Source of the DNA: Rugamonas apoptosis
GTDB lineage: Bacteria; Pseudomonadota; Gammaproteobacteria; Burkholderiales; Burkholderiaceae_D
Direction of reading: 5' to 3'
Assembly: GCF_014042355.1 (NCBI RefSeq)
Contig: NZ_JACEZU010000002.1
Location: forward strand, 1-64,000
Length of the DNA stretch: 64,000 bases
This document shows positions 52,753 through 60,926 of this stretch, one piece after another; position 1 is the stretch's first letter, and each line of letters opens with the position of its first letter. Made by a program: the position numbers and the translations under genes. The notes beneath the pieces are model-generated. The model was not told where the DNA came from and made no database searches. It was given only the letters and a program-made list of their open reading frames with translations.

Positions 52753-54416
52753 TGAACAACGACCTGTATAACTCCAAAAAACTGCTGTGGTCGCTCGCCA
52801 TCACCTTCACGCTGGTGTGGCTGTACGTGCTGGGCTGGCGCACCCTGGTGCCGCCCGACGAGGGCCGCTACGCCGAAATGGCGCGCGAAATGTTCACCAC
52901 GGGCGACTGGATCACCACCCGCCTGAACGGCATCAAGTACTTTGAGAAACCACCGCTGCAAACGTGGATGAACGCGCTGTCGTTCGCCGTGTTCGGCCTG
53001 GGCGAATGGCAGGCCCGCCTGTGGACGGGCTTGTGCGGCCTGACGGGCGTGCTGCTGACCGGCTACACGGGCCATAAAGTGTTCGGCGCGCGCGCCGGCT
53101 TCTACGCCGCACTGGCGCTGGGCGCCAGCCTGTTCTGGGTAGCTTCGGGCCAGATCGATTCGCTCGACATGAGCTTGTCGGGCATGATGACCATCGCCCT
53201 GTGCGCCCTGCTGCTGGCCCAGCGCGACGCCGCCACGCCCGCCGAACGGCGCAACTGGATGCTGGTGTGCTGGGCAGGCATGGCGCTGGCCGTGCTGGCC
53301 AAGGGCTTGATCGGCCTGGTGCTGCCGGGCGCCGTGCTGGTGCTGTACACGCTGGCCGCGCGCGACTGGGCCATCTGGGCCCGGCTGCACCTGGGCAAAG
53401 GCTTGCTGCTGTTCTTCGCCGTGGCCACGCCGTGGTTCGTGCTGGTGGCCCTGAAGAACCCGGAACAGCCGCACTTCTTCTTCATCCACGAGCATTTCGA
53501 GCGCTTCCTGCTCAAGACCCACCACCGCGAAGGTCCGTGGTACTACTTCTTCGTCATGCTCATCCCCGGCATCATGCCGTGGCTGGGCGTGCTGCCGCAA
53601 AGCCTGCTGGGCGCGCTGCGCCTCGAACAGCGGACCGTCTTCCAGCCGCGCCTGATGCTGCTGGTGTGGGCCGTGTTCATTTTCTTCTTCTTCAGCTATT
53701 CCAGCTCCAAGCTGCCCGGCTACATCCTGCCCATCTTCCCGGCGCTGGCCCTGCTGATCGCCGTCTACCTGGAAAACGCCTCGCGCCCCAACCGCGTGTT
53801 CGCCGCCGTGCTGCTGCTGGTGGTGGGCGTGGCCGGCATCGCGGCCATCCCGCAGATCGCCCACATCAAGGTCCACGACCCGGCCGAAGTGAAGATGCTG
53901 GAAGCCTACCAGCCGTGGGTGCTGGCGGCCGCCATCATCGCCGCGGCCGGTGGCGCGCTGGCCCTGCTCCATGCGCGCCACCTGCGCCGTGACGCCAGCG
54001 TGCTGACGCTGGCCATCGCCGGCTTCCTGGCCACCCAGATGGTGCTGGCCGGCTTCGAGCCGTATGGCAAACTGCGGGCCGGCAAGGCGCTGACCCACCG
54101 CATCGCGGCCGAACTGGCGCCGGACACGAAAATCTATTCGGTCTCCACCTATGAACAGTCGATGACCTTCTACCTGGGCCGCACCGTGACACTGGTGGAT
54201 TACTGGGATGAATTCACCTTTGGCCTGGAACAGCAGCCGGAACTGTCCATCCCCACGGTCGACGCCTGGATCGGCATCTGGCAAAAAGACGCGGCGGCCG
54301 GCGTGAAGGACATCGCCATCATCGACGTCGAGGATTATCCGAAACTGCAAGCGCGCGGCGTGACCATGCGCGTGGTGGCCGAAGATACCCGACGCATGGC
54401 CGTCGCCAACCGGTAA
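52752..54416 (+). CDS. arnT: Lipid A 4-amino-4-deoxy-L-arabinose transferase, ArnT-like
   Basis: A 554-residue inner-membrane glycosyltransferase with about 12 helices and a periplasmic C-terminal domain. The first periplasmic loop holds PPDEGRYAEMAREMFTTGDW and FEKPPLQTW, the ArnT acidic motif and lipid-carrier contacts. It moves L-Ara4N from undecaprenyl phosphate to lipid A, conferring resistance to polymyxin and cationic peptides. It heads the arn set. Confidence 0.93.
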   Translation: MNNDLYNSKKLLWSLAITFTLVWLYVLGWRTLVPPDEGRYAEMAREMFTTGDWITTRLNGIKYFEKPPLQTWMNALSFAVFGLGEWQARLWTGLCGLTGVLLTGYTGHKVFGARAGFYAALALGASLFWVASGQIDSLDMSLSGMMTIALCALLLAQRDAATPAERRNWMLVCWAGMALAVLAKGLIGLVLPGAVLVLYTLAARDWAIWARLHLGKGLLLFFAVATPWFVLVALKNPEQPHFFFIHEHFERFLLKTHHREGPWYYFFVMLIPGIMPWLGVLPQSLLGALRLEQRTVFQPRLMLLVWAVFIFFFFSYSSSKLPGYILPIFPALALLIAVYLENASRPNRVFAAVLLLVVGVAGIAAIPQIAHIKVHDPAEVKMLEAYQPWVLAAAIIAAAGGALALLHARHLRRDASVLTLAIAGFLATQMVLAGFEPYGKLRAGKALTHRIAAELAPDTKIYSVSTYEQSMTFYLGRTVTLVDYWDEFTFGLEQQPELSIPTVDAWIGIWQKDAAAGVKDIAIIDVEDYPKLQARGVTMRVVAEDTRRMAVANR

Positions 54417-54443
54417 CTTATTAAATTATTAATTAGATAGTTA

Positions 54444-54815
54444 ATGAACATCGCAACCTTCAGTTTTATCGTCACGGGCGTGCTGCTCAACGCCCTGGCC
54501 CAGCTGCTGCTGAAAGCCGGCACCAAGTCCGTCGGCGCCATCCACCTGACCATGGACAACTGGTTCGCCATCGGCCTCAAGGTGGCCACCCAGCTGCCCA
54601 TCATCGGCGGCCTGACCTGCTATGTGCTGTCGGTGGTGTTGTGGATCATCGCCCTGTCACGGGTGGACGTGTCGATCGCCTACCCCATGCTGTCGCTCGG
54701 CTATGTGGTAACGGCCGTGGGCGCCTGGTACTTCTTCGGCGAAGCCGTGTCGGTGCAACGGATGGCGGCCATCGTCGTGATCCTGATCGGCGTGGCCCTG
54801 CTGGCCCGCAGCTGA
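54444..54815 (+). CDS. Small multidrug-resistance-like flippase subunit, ArnE/ArnF-like
   Basis: A 123-residue protein with four membrane helices of the SMR/EamA type. It starts ATFSFIVTGVLLNALAQLLLKAG and has SRVDVSIAYPMLSLGYVV, the core of ArnE/ArnF. In enterics ArnE and ArnF form a heterodimer that turns undecaprenyl-phosphate-L-Ara4N to the periplasm; here only one gene is found, so a homodimer is probable. No strong ribosome site. Followed by a 140-bp gap with a hairpin before arnB. Confidence 0.85.
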   Translation: MNIATFSFIVTGVLLNALAQLLLKAGTKSVGAIHLTMDNWFAIGLKVATQLPIIGGLTCYVLSVVLWIIALSRVDVSIAYPMLSLGYVVTAVGAWYFFGEAVSVQRMAAIVVILIGVALLARS

Positions 54816-54840
54816 GTTTTTCTGGTTCCGGTTTTGCCGG

Positions 54841-54860
54841 CCGGCCAACAAAATGGCCGG
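54841..54860. terminator. Hairpin between the flippase gene and arnB
   Basis: CCGGCCA (54841-54847) and TGGCCGG (54854-54860) pair around ACAAAA, 26 bp past the flippase stop. No T-run follows; it may act as an attenuator or mRNA stabiliser, or the arnB unit may have its own promoter here. Confidence 0.4.
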
Positions 54861-54958
54861 TCAAATCCAGAACCCATTAGAATATGCGCTGCCCTTGGGG
54901 GCGGTGCGCCACCAGCGCCCGCCCATCCGCAAGAACAAGATTGAGAGTGACCAACGAT

Positions 54959-56095
54959 ATGAGCGCTGCCCTGCCCTTCCTGCCTTTTTCCAAACCCACC
55001 ATCGATGAAGCCACCATCGCCGCCGTCGGCGAGGTGCTGCGTTCTGGCTGGATCACCAGCGGCCCGAAAGTGCAAGCCTTCGAGGCCAAGCTGTCCGAAT
55101 ACTTCGGTGGCCGCCCCGTGCGCACCTTCAATTCCGGCACCTGCACCATGGAGATCGCGTTGCGCATCGCCGGCATCGGCCCTGGCGACGAAGTGATCAC
55201 CACCTCGATCTCGTGGGTGGCCACGGCCAACGTCATCATCGAAGTGGGCGCCACGCCCGTCTTTGCCGACATCGACCCCGTGACCCGCAATATCGACCTC
55301 GACAAGCTGGAAGCGGCCATCACGCCCCGCACCAAGGCCATCATCCCGGTCTACCTGTCCGGCCTGCCCGTGGACATGGACCGCCTGTACGCCATCGCCA
55401 ACAAGCATAAACTGCGCGTGGTGGAAGACGCGGCGCAGGCGTTCGGCTCCGAATGGAAGGGCAAGCGCATCGGCGCGTTCGGCGACTTCGTCTCGTTCAG
55501 CTTCCAGGCCAACAAGAACATCACCACCGGCGAAGGCGGCTGCCTGGTCCTCAACAACGAGGACGAAGCGCGCCTGGCCGAGAAATACCGGCTGCAGGGT
55601 GTGACCCGCAGCGGCGTGGACGGCATCGACGTCGACGTCCTGGGCGGCAAGTACAACATGAGCGACATCATGGCCGCCATCGGCCTGGGCCAGTTCGCCA
55701 ATATCGACGCCATCACGGCCCACCGCCGCGCGCTGGCGCGCCACTACTTCAGCTGCTTCGGCCCAGACTTCGAAGCGCAATCGGGCGCGCAACTGCCGCT
55801 GCAGGCGTTCGACACCAGCAACTACCACCTGTTCCAGATCGTGCTGCCCGACCAGGGCCCGGACACGCGCGCCAACTTCATGCGCAAGATGGCCGAGTAC
55901 AACATCGGCACCGGCTACCACTACGCGCCTATCCACCTGTTCACCATGTACCGTGCGCGGGGCTTCAAGGAAGGCATGTTCCCCGTCTCGGAAAAAGTGG
56001 GCCGCCTGACGGTCACGCTGCCCATGTTCTACGCCATGACCACCGCCGACGTCGAGCGCGCCGTGGCCGCCGTCAAAGCCATCCTGATTAAATAA
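54959..56095 (+). CDS. arnB: UDP-4-amino-4-deoxy-L-arabinose oxoglutarate aminotransferase, ArnB
   Basis: A 378-residue DegT/DnrJ/EryC1-type PLP enzyme. FSFQANKNITTGEGGCLV holds the PLP lysine and VEDAAQAFGSEWKG the preceding Asp. It aminates UDP-4-keto-arabinose to UDP-L-Ara4N. Length equals the enteric enzyme when started at 54959; an upstream ATG at 54884 would add unrelated residues. Its stop overlaps the arnC start by one base. Confidence 0.93.
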   Translation: MSAALPFLPFSKPTIDEATIAAVGEVLRSGWITSGPKVQAFEAKLSEYFGGRPVRTFNSGTCTMEIALRIAGIGPGDEVITTSISWVATANVIIEVGATPVFADIDPVTRNIDLDKLEAAITPRTKAIIPVYLSGLPVDMDRLYAIANKHKLRVVEDAAQAFGSEWKGKRIGAFGDFVSFSFQANKNITTGEGGCLVLNNEDEARLAEKYRLQGVTRSGVDGIDVDVLGGKYNMSDIMAAIGLGQFANIDAITAHRRALARHYFSCFGPDFEAQSGAQLPLQAFDTSNYHLFQIVLPDQGPDTRANFMRKMAEYNIGTGYHYAPIHLFTMYRARGFKEGMFPVSEKVGRLTVTLPMFYAMTTADVERAVAAVKAILIK

Positions 56096-57105
56096 TGACC
56101 GCAATGACCGCAACATCCATGAAACCAGAAATATCCGTCGTCATCCCGGTCTACAACGAGCAGGCCGGGCTGCAGACCCTGTTCGACCGCCTGTACCCGG
56201 CGCTGGACGCGCTGCAAACCAGCTATGAGATCGTGTTCGTCAACGACGGCAGCCGCGACAACTCGGTGTCCATCCTGGCCGAGCAGTTCCGGGCCCGGCC
56301 CGACGTCACGCGCGTGGTGCTGTTCAACGGTAACTACGGCCAGCACATGGCCATCCTGGCCGGCTTCGAAGCGGCCCGCGGCGACATCATGATCACGCTC
56401 GACGCCGACCTGCAAAACCCGCCCGAGGAAATCCGCCACCTGGTGGCCAAGATGCGCGAAGGCTACGACTACGTGGGCTCGATCCGCCGCAAGCGCCAGG
56501 ATTCGGCCTGGCGCACCTACGCCTCCAAGGCCATGAACCAGCTGCGCGAGCGCATCACCAACATCAAGATCACGGACCAGGGCAATATGCTGCGCGCCTA
56601 CGGCCGCAACGTGATCGACCTGGTCAACCAGTGCGGCGAAGTGAACACCTTCGTGCCGGCGCTGGCCTACCGCTTCGCCCGCAAGCCGACGGAAATCCTG
56701 GTCGAGCACGAGGAACGCGCGGCCGGCGAATCGAAGTACTCGCTGTACAGCCTGATCCGCCTCAATTTCGACCTGGTGACGGGCTTCTCGCTGGTGCCGC
56801 TGCAAATGTTCTCCATGCTGGGCATGGCGCTGTCGATCGGTTCCGGCTTGCTGGTGCTGGTGCTGCTGGTACGGCGCCTGTTCCTGGGCGCGGAAGCGGA
56901 AGGCCTGTTCACGCTGTTCGCGATCGCGTTCTTCTTCATGGGCGTGATCCTGTTCGGCATCGGACTGCTGGGCGAATACGTGGGCCGCATCTTCCAGCAA
57001 GTGCGGGCCCGCCCGCGCTATGTGGTGCAGACCATCCTGCAACAGCAGCACGGCCATGAAACCCTGGACCTGGACGAGGTTGAAAAACGCTCGGTGGCGC
57101 GATGA
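56095..57105 (+). CDS. arnC: Undecaprenyl-phosphate 4-deoxy-4-formamido-L-arabinose transferase, ArnC
   Basis: A 336-residue GT2 family glycosyltransferase. ISVVIPVYNEQAGL starts the domain and MITLDADLQNPPEE contains the DxD metal site; two membrane helices follow near residues 240-300. It joins the formylated sugar to undecaprenyl phosphate on the inner face of the inner membrane. Overlaps arnB by one base and the following gene by four (ATGA). Confidence 0.93.
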   Translation: MTAMTATSMKPEISVVIPVYNEQAGLQTLFDRLYPALDALQTSYEIVFVNDGSRDNSVSILAEQFRARPDVTRVVLFNGNYGQHMAILAGFEAARGDIMITLDADLQNPPEEIRHLVAKMREGYDYVGSIRRKRQDSAWRTYASKAMNQLRERITNIKITDQGNMLRAYGRNVIDLVNQCGEVNTFVPALAYRFARKPTEILVEHEERAAGESKYSLYSLIRLNFDLVTGFSLVPLQMFSMLGMALSIGSGLLVLVLLVRRLFLGAEAEGLFTLFAIAFFFMGVILFGIGLLGEYVGRIFQQVRARPRYVVQTILQQQHGHETLDLDEVEKRSVAR

Positions 57106-58061
57106 CGGACAGCCAACCGCAACGCCGGCCGCGCGCCGTCGTCTTCGCCTACCACAATGTCGGCGTGCGCTGCCTGAAGGTGCTGCTGGCCGGCGGCGTG
57201 GACGTGGCGCTGGTGGTCACCCACCAGGACAGCGAGAGCGAGAACATCTGGTTCGACTCCGTCATCTCCGTCTGCGACGCGGAAGGCATCCCCTACATCA
57301 CGCCGGACGACGCCAAGTCGCCCACGCTGCTGGCGGTGGTGCGCGCGGCCCGGCCCGACCTGATGTTCAGCTTCTACTACCGCCACATGCTGCCGGCCGA
57401 ACTGCTGGAAGTGGCGCCGGCCTACAATATGCACGGCTCGCTGCTGCCCGCATTCCGCGGCCGCGCGCCCGTCAACTGGGCCGTGCTGCACGGCGCCCAC
57501 GCCACCGGCGCCACCCTGCACGAAATGACGGTCAAGCCCGACGCGGGCGCCATCGTGGCCCGGATGGAAGTGCCGATCCTGCCCGACGACACGGCCTTCG
57601 AAGTGTTCGGCAAGGTCACCGTGGCGGCCGAGCAGGCCCTGTGGCATGTGCTGCCCGCACTACTGGCCGGCACCGCGCCGCGCCTGCACAACGACCTGAG
57701 CCAGGGCGGCTACTTCGGCGGCCGCAAGCCGGAAGACGGCCGCATCGACTGGAACCAGCCGGCCCAGACCGTCTACAACCTGCACCGCGCCGTGGCGCCA
57801 CCCTACCCGGGCGCCTTCACCGACATCGGCGCGGTGCGCTATGTGCTGCAGCGGGCCCGCCTGTACAAGCCAAATAATAAGCATAACTACAACATTGCCG
57901 CCGCAAGTTTGCGTCCGGGCTTGACAGTAGTGGATAATTGCATCTTTGGCGTGTGCGGCGATGGCCGCATGCTGGCGATTTCCGCCTTGACGGCCGACGG
58001 TGAACCCATCACGGCCCAGCAGTTGCACACCCGCCTGGCCGCTGCCGCCAGCGGACAATGA
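57102..58061 (+). CDS. arnA: UDP-L-Ara4N formyltransferase (ArnA N-terminal half as separate gene)
   Basis: A 319-residue 10-formyltetrahydrofolate-dependent formyltransferase. The active site NMHGSLLPAFRGRAPVNW (Asn and His of NxH) and the Asp in KPDAGAIVARM match the N-terminal part of E. coli ArnA. Unlike E. coli, it ends after this domain and the decarboxylase is encoded by the next gene. Overlaps arnC by 4 bp. It formylates UDP-L-Ara4N before ArnC acts. Confidence 0.92.
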   Translation: MTDSQPQRRPRAVVFAYHNVGVRCLKVLLAGGVDVALVVTHQDSESENIWFDSVISVCDAEGIPYITPDDAKSPTLLAVVRAARPDLMFSFYYRHMLPAELLEVAPAYNMHGSLLPAFRGRAPVNWAVLHGAHATGATLHEMTVKPDAGAIVARMEVPILPDDTAFEVFGKVTVAAEQALWHVLPALLAGTAPRLHNDLSQGGYFGGRKPEDGRIDWNQPAQTVYNLHRAVAPPYPGAFTDIGAVRYVLQRARLYKPNNKHNYNIAAASLRPGLTVVDNCIFGVCGDGRMLAISALTADGEPITAQQLHTRLAAAASGQ

Positions 58062-58082
58062 ACATTACCTAGAGAACATCAC

Positions 58083-59135
58083 ATGAAAAAAGTCCTCATC
58101 CTCGGCGTCAACGGCTTCATCGGCCATCACCTGTCGAAGCGCATCCTGGAAACGACCGACTGGCACGTCTACGGCATGGACATGAGCACGGACCGCATCA
58201 CCGACATCCTGGAAAATGATTCCTACAAGTCGCGCATGCACTTCTTCGAAGGCGACATCACCATCAACAAGGAATGGGTCGAGTACCACGTCAAGAAATG
58301 CGATGTGATCCTGCCGCTGGTGGCCATCGCCACCCCATCGACCTACGTCAAGCAGCCGCTGCGCGTGTTCGAACTGGACTTCGAGGCCAACCTGCCCATC
58401 GTCCGTTCGGCCGCCAAGTACGGCAAGCACCTGGTGTTCCCATCGACCTCGGAAGTGTATGGCATGTGCCACGACGAGGAATTCGATCCCGAAAACTCGG
58501 AACTGATCTGCGGCCCGATCAACAAGCCGCGCTGGATCTACTCCAACGCCAAGCAGCTGATGGACCGCGTGATCTGGGGCTACGGCATGGAAGGCCTGAA
58601 CTTCACCCTGTTCCGTCCATTTAACTGGATCGGCGCCGGCCTCGATTCGATCCACACGCCAAAAGAAGGTTCGTCGCGCGTGGTGACCCAGTTCTTCGGC
58701 CACATCGTCCGTGGCGAGAACATCTCGCTGGTCGACGGCGGCAACCAGAAGCGCGCCTTCACCGACATCGACGACGGCATCGACGCCCTGATGAAGATCA
58801 TCGACAACAAGAACGGCGCCGCCACCGGCAAGATCTACAACATCGGCAACCCGGTCAACAACTACTCGATCCGCGACCTGGCCGGCATGATGCTGAAACT
58901 GGCCGAGGAATATCCGGAATACGCCACCGGCGCCAAGCAGGTCAAGATCGTGGAAACCACGTCCGGCGCCTACTACGGCGCGGGCTACCAGGACGTGCAG
59001 AACCGCGTGCCGAAGATCACCAACACCTGCGAAGAGCTGGGCTGGAAGCCATCGACCACCATGGCCGACGCGCTGCGCAAGATCTTCGACGCCTACCGCA
59101 GCCAGGTGGCCGAAGCGCAAGCCCTGATGGATTGA
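58083..59135 (+). CDS. UDP-glucuronate oxidative decarboxylase (ArnA C-terminal half as separate gene)
   Basis: A 350-residue short-chain extended NAD-dependent dehydrogenase. GVNGFIGHHLSKRIL at the start is the nucleotide site, STSEVYGMC holds the Ser and Glu needed for decarboxylation in ArnA, and GGNQKRAFTDIDDGIDAL includes the conserved Arg. It turns UDP-glucuronate into UDP-4-keto-arabinose, the first committed step. It lies 21 bp after the formyltransferase gene and has its own ribosome site (AGAGAAC). Confidence 0.92.
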   Translation: MKKVLILGVNGFIGHHLSKRILETTDWHVYGMDMSTDRITDILENDSYKSRMHFFEGDITINKEWVEYHVKKCDVILPLVAIATPSTYVKQPLRVFELDFEANLPIVRSAAKYGKHLVFPSTSEVYGMCHDEEFDPENSELICGPINKPRWIYSNAKQLMDRVIWGYGMEGLNFTLFRPFNWIGAGLDSIHTPKEGSSRVVTQFFGHIVRGENISLVDGGNQKRAFTDIDDGIDALMKIIDNKNGAATGKIYNIGNPVNNYSIRDLAGMMLKLAEEYPEYATGAKQVKIVETTSGAYYGAGYQDVQNRVPKITNTCEELGWKPSTTMADALRKIFDAYRSQVAEAQALMD

Positions 59136-59139
59136 TGAT

Positions 59140-60117
59140 TTGACCGGCACCGTGCAACACCAGCGTCGGCCCGTGCTGACGCTGAAGATCGACGTCGACA
59201 CCTATCGCGGCACCCGCGAGGGTGTGCCCAACCTGGTGCGCATGCTGCAAGCGCACCAGGCCCACGCCACCTTCCTGTTCTCGCTGGGCCCCGACCACAC
59301 GGGATGGGCCTTGCGGCGCGCCTTGCGGCCCGGCTTCTTCAGCAAGGTGTCGCGCACCTCCGTGGTGGAACACTACGGCCTCAAGACCCTGATGTACGGC
59401 ACCCTGCTGCCGGGACCGGACATTGGCAAGCTGTGCGCGGCCGAACTGCGCGCCGTGCGCGATGCCGGTTTCGAATGCGGCATCCACACCTGGGACCACG
59501 TGCTGTGGCAGGACAACGTGGCCAAGCGCCACGCCGCCTGGACCGTGGCCATGATGCGCAAGGCGGGCGCGCGCTACGCCACCGTGTTCGGCGCGCCGGC
59601 CCACACCCATGGCGCGGCCGGCTGGCAGATGAACGGCGCCGCCTTCATCGAGCATGACACGGCCCGCTACCGCTACGCGTCCGACAGCCGCTGCGTGCTC
59701 AATGAAAACGGCACGCTGGCCAACCCGGCCGACGGCCCGCACCGGCTGTCCGTGGACGGCAAGGTGCTAGCCTGCATCCAACTGCCCACCACCTTGCCCA
59801 CGCTGGACGAGCTGCTGGGGTGCGAGATCGACGGCACCGTCATCACGACGGCCAACATCGCCGACTTCCTGCTCAAGCTGACGGCCGGCGCCACGCGCGA
59901 CCATGTGTACACTTTGCACGCCGAGCTTGAAGGGCAAAAACTCGCCCCCATCTTCGAGCAGTTATTGGCCGGCTGGCGCGCCCAGGGTTATCAGCTGGCG
60001 TCCATGGCCGACCATTACGGGCAGATCAAGGATGACGTGCTGCCCGTGTGCCCGATGACGTGGGGCGAATTGCCGGGTCGTTCGGGCCAGCTGATGGTGC
60101 AAGGCGCCGCCCGCTAA
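59140..60117 (+). CDS. arnD: 4-deoxy-4-formamido-L-arabinose-phosphoundecaprenol deformylase, ArnD
   Basis: A 325-residue NodB-type polysaccharide deacetylase. LKIDVDTYRGTREGVPNLVR near the start has the catalytic Asp, GIHTWDHVLWQD the metal His pair, and GAPAHTHGAAGWQ the third motif. It removes the formyl group after transfer to the lipid carrier. The start is a TTG (59140) four bases after the previous stop; GTG at 59152 is an alternative. Last gene of the L-Ara4N set. Confidence 0.92.
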   Translation: MTGTVQHQRRPVLTLKIDVDTYRGTREGVPNLVRMLQAHQAHATFLFSLGPDHTGWALRRALRPGFFSKVSRTSVVEHYGLKTLMYGTLLPGPDIGKLCAAELRAVRDAGFECGIHTWDHVLWQDNVAKRHAAWTVAMMRKAGARYATVFGAPAHTHGAAGWQMNGAAFIEHDTARYRYASDSRCVLNENGTLANPADGPHRLSVDGKVLACIQLPTTLPTLDELLGCEIDGTVITTANIADFLLKLTAGATRDHVYTLHAELEGQKLAPIFEQLLAGWRAQGYQLASMADHYGQIKDDVLPVCPMTWGELPGRSGQLMVQGAAR

Positions 60118-60189
60118 GCAGTACCCCAAGAAGGCGAAATGTCTTCCAAGCCGTATCCCTCTTGCTGTTCACCGTTCAGGAGAAAACCT

Positions 60190-60660
60190 GTGGCTGATCG
60201 CCAAACCGTAGCACCTGTCGCCGATTTTTCCGCCGCCATGACGGGCGGCCAGACCTTCCAGCTGGCCGGCCGTCCGGCCCGCCACACGGTGCTGTACTTC
60301 TACCCCAAGGACAACACGCCCGGCTGCACCACCGAGAGCATGGCGTTCCGCGACCTGCATGCACAGTTCCAGGCCGCCGGTGCCGAGATCTACGGCATCA
60401 GCCGCGACTCGCTGCGCTCGCACGAAGGCTTCAAGGCCAAGCTGGGCTTGCCGTTCGAACTGATTTCCGACCCCGAAGAAGCGTTGTGCCAGCAATTTGG
60501 CGTAATGAAACTGAAGCAGATGTACGGCAAGACCGTGCGCGGCATCGAGCGCAGCACGTTTGTCATTGACGCTCATGGGCAATTGGTGAAAGAATGGAGA
60601 GGCGTGAAGGTAGCAGGTCACGTCGATGAAGTGCTGGAATTCGTGGCGCGTCAGGCTTAG
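60190..60660 (+). CDS. bcp: Thiol peroxidase of the BCP/PrxQ family, GTG start
   Basis: A 156-residue peroxiredoxin. FYPKDNTPGCTTESMAFRD has the peroxidatic Cys. The usual second Cys five residues later is Met here, so it is a 1-Cys type or uses another resolving thiol such as that in EEALCQQFGV. The GTG start at 60190 is preceded by AGGAGA, which decides it over an ATG at 60139. It detoxifies hydroperoxides, and stands 72 bp after arnD. Confidence 0.92.
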   Translation: MADRQTVAPVADFSAAMTGGQTFQLAGRPARHTVLYFYPKDNTPGCTTESMAFRDLHAQFQAAGAEIYGISRDSLRSHEGFKAKLGLPFELISDPEEALCQQFGVMKLKQMYGKTVRGIERSTFVIDAHGQLVKEWRGVKVAGHVDEVLEFVARQA

Positions 60661-60926
60661 TCAGGCTAAAGGCGCGGTGCGAACGTCCAGTTTGCCCAAC
60701 CGTAGCTAGTCCATGCGCAACCGGCCATTTTGAGTCAGCACTGTACCAACTCTCACCCTACATGGTGGCCAGCCGGCCACCACGCGGTATCTTACCCGGG
60801 CCGATCGTGTGCCCGTCGGCAGTCCTGTAACCCTGTTTCCCCCGCATCCACCCCATCCGGCCGCCTCGCCCGCGCCAGGCGCACCCATGGGCGGATTCCT
60901 CCAGAATTTATTTGATCGAGATCCTG

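Noticed and set aside
52668..54350. Long minus-strand open frame opposite arnT
   Set aside because: Low-complexity Gln/His/Arg composition and no family features; arnT on the plus strand explains the openness.
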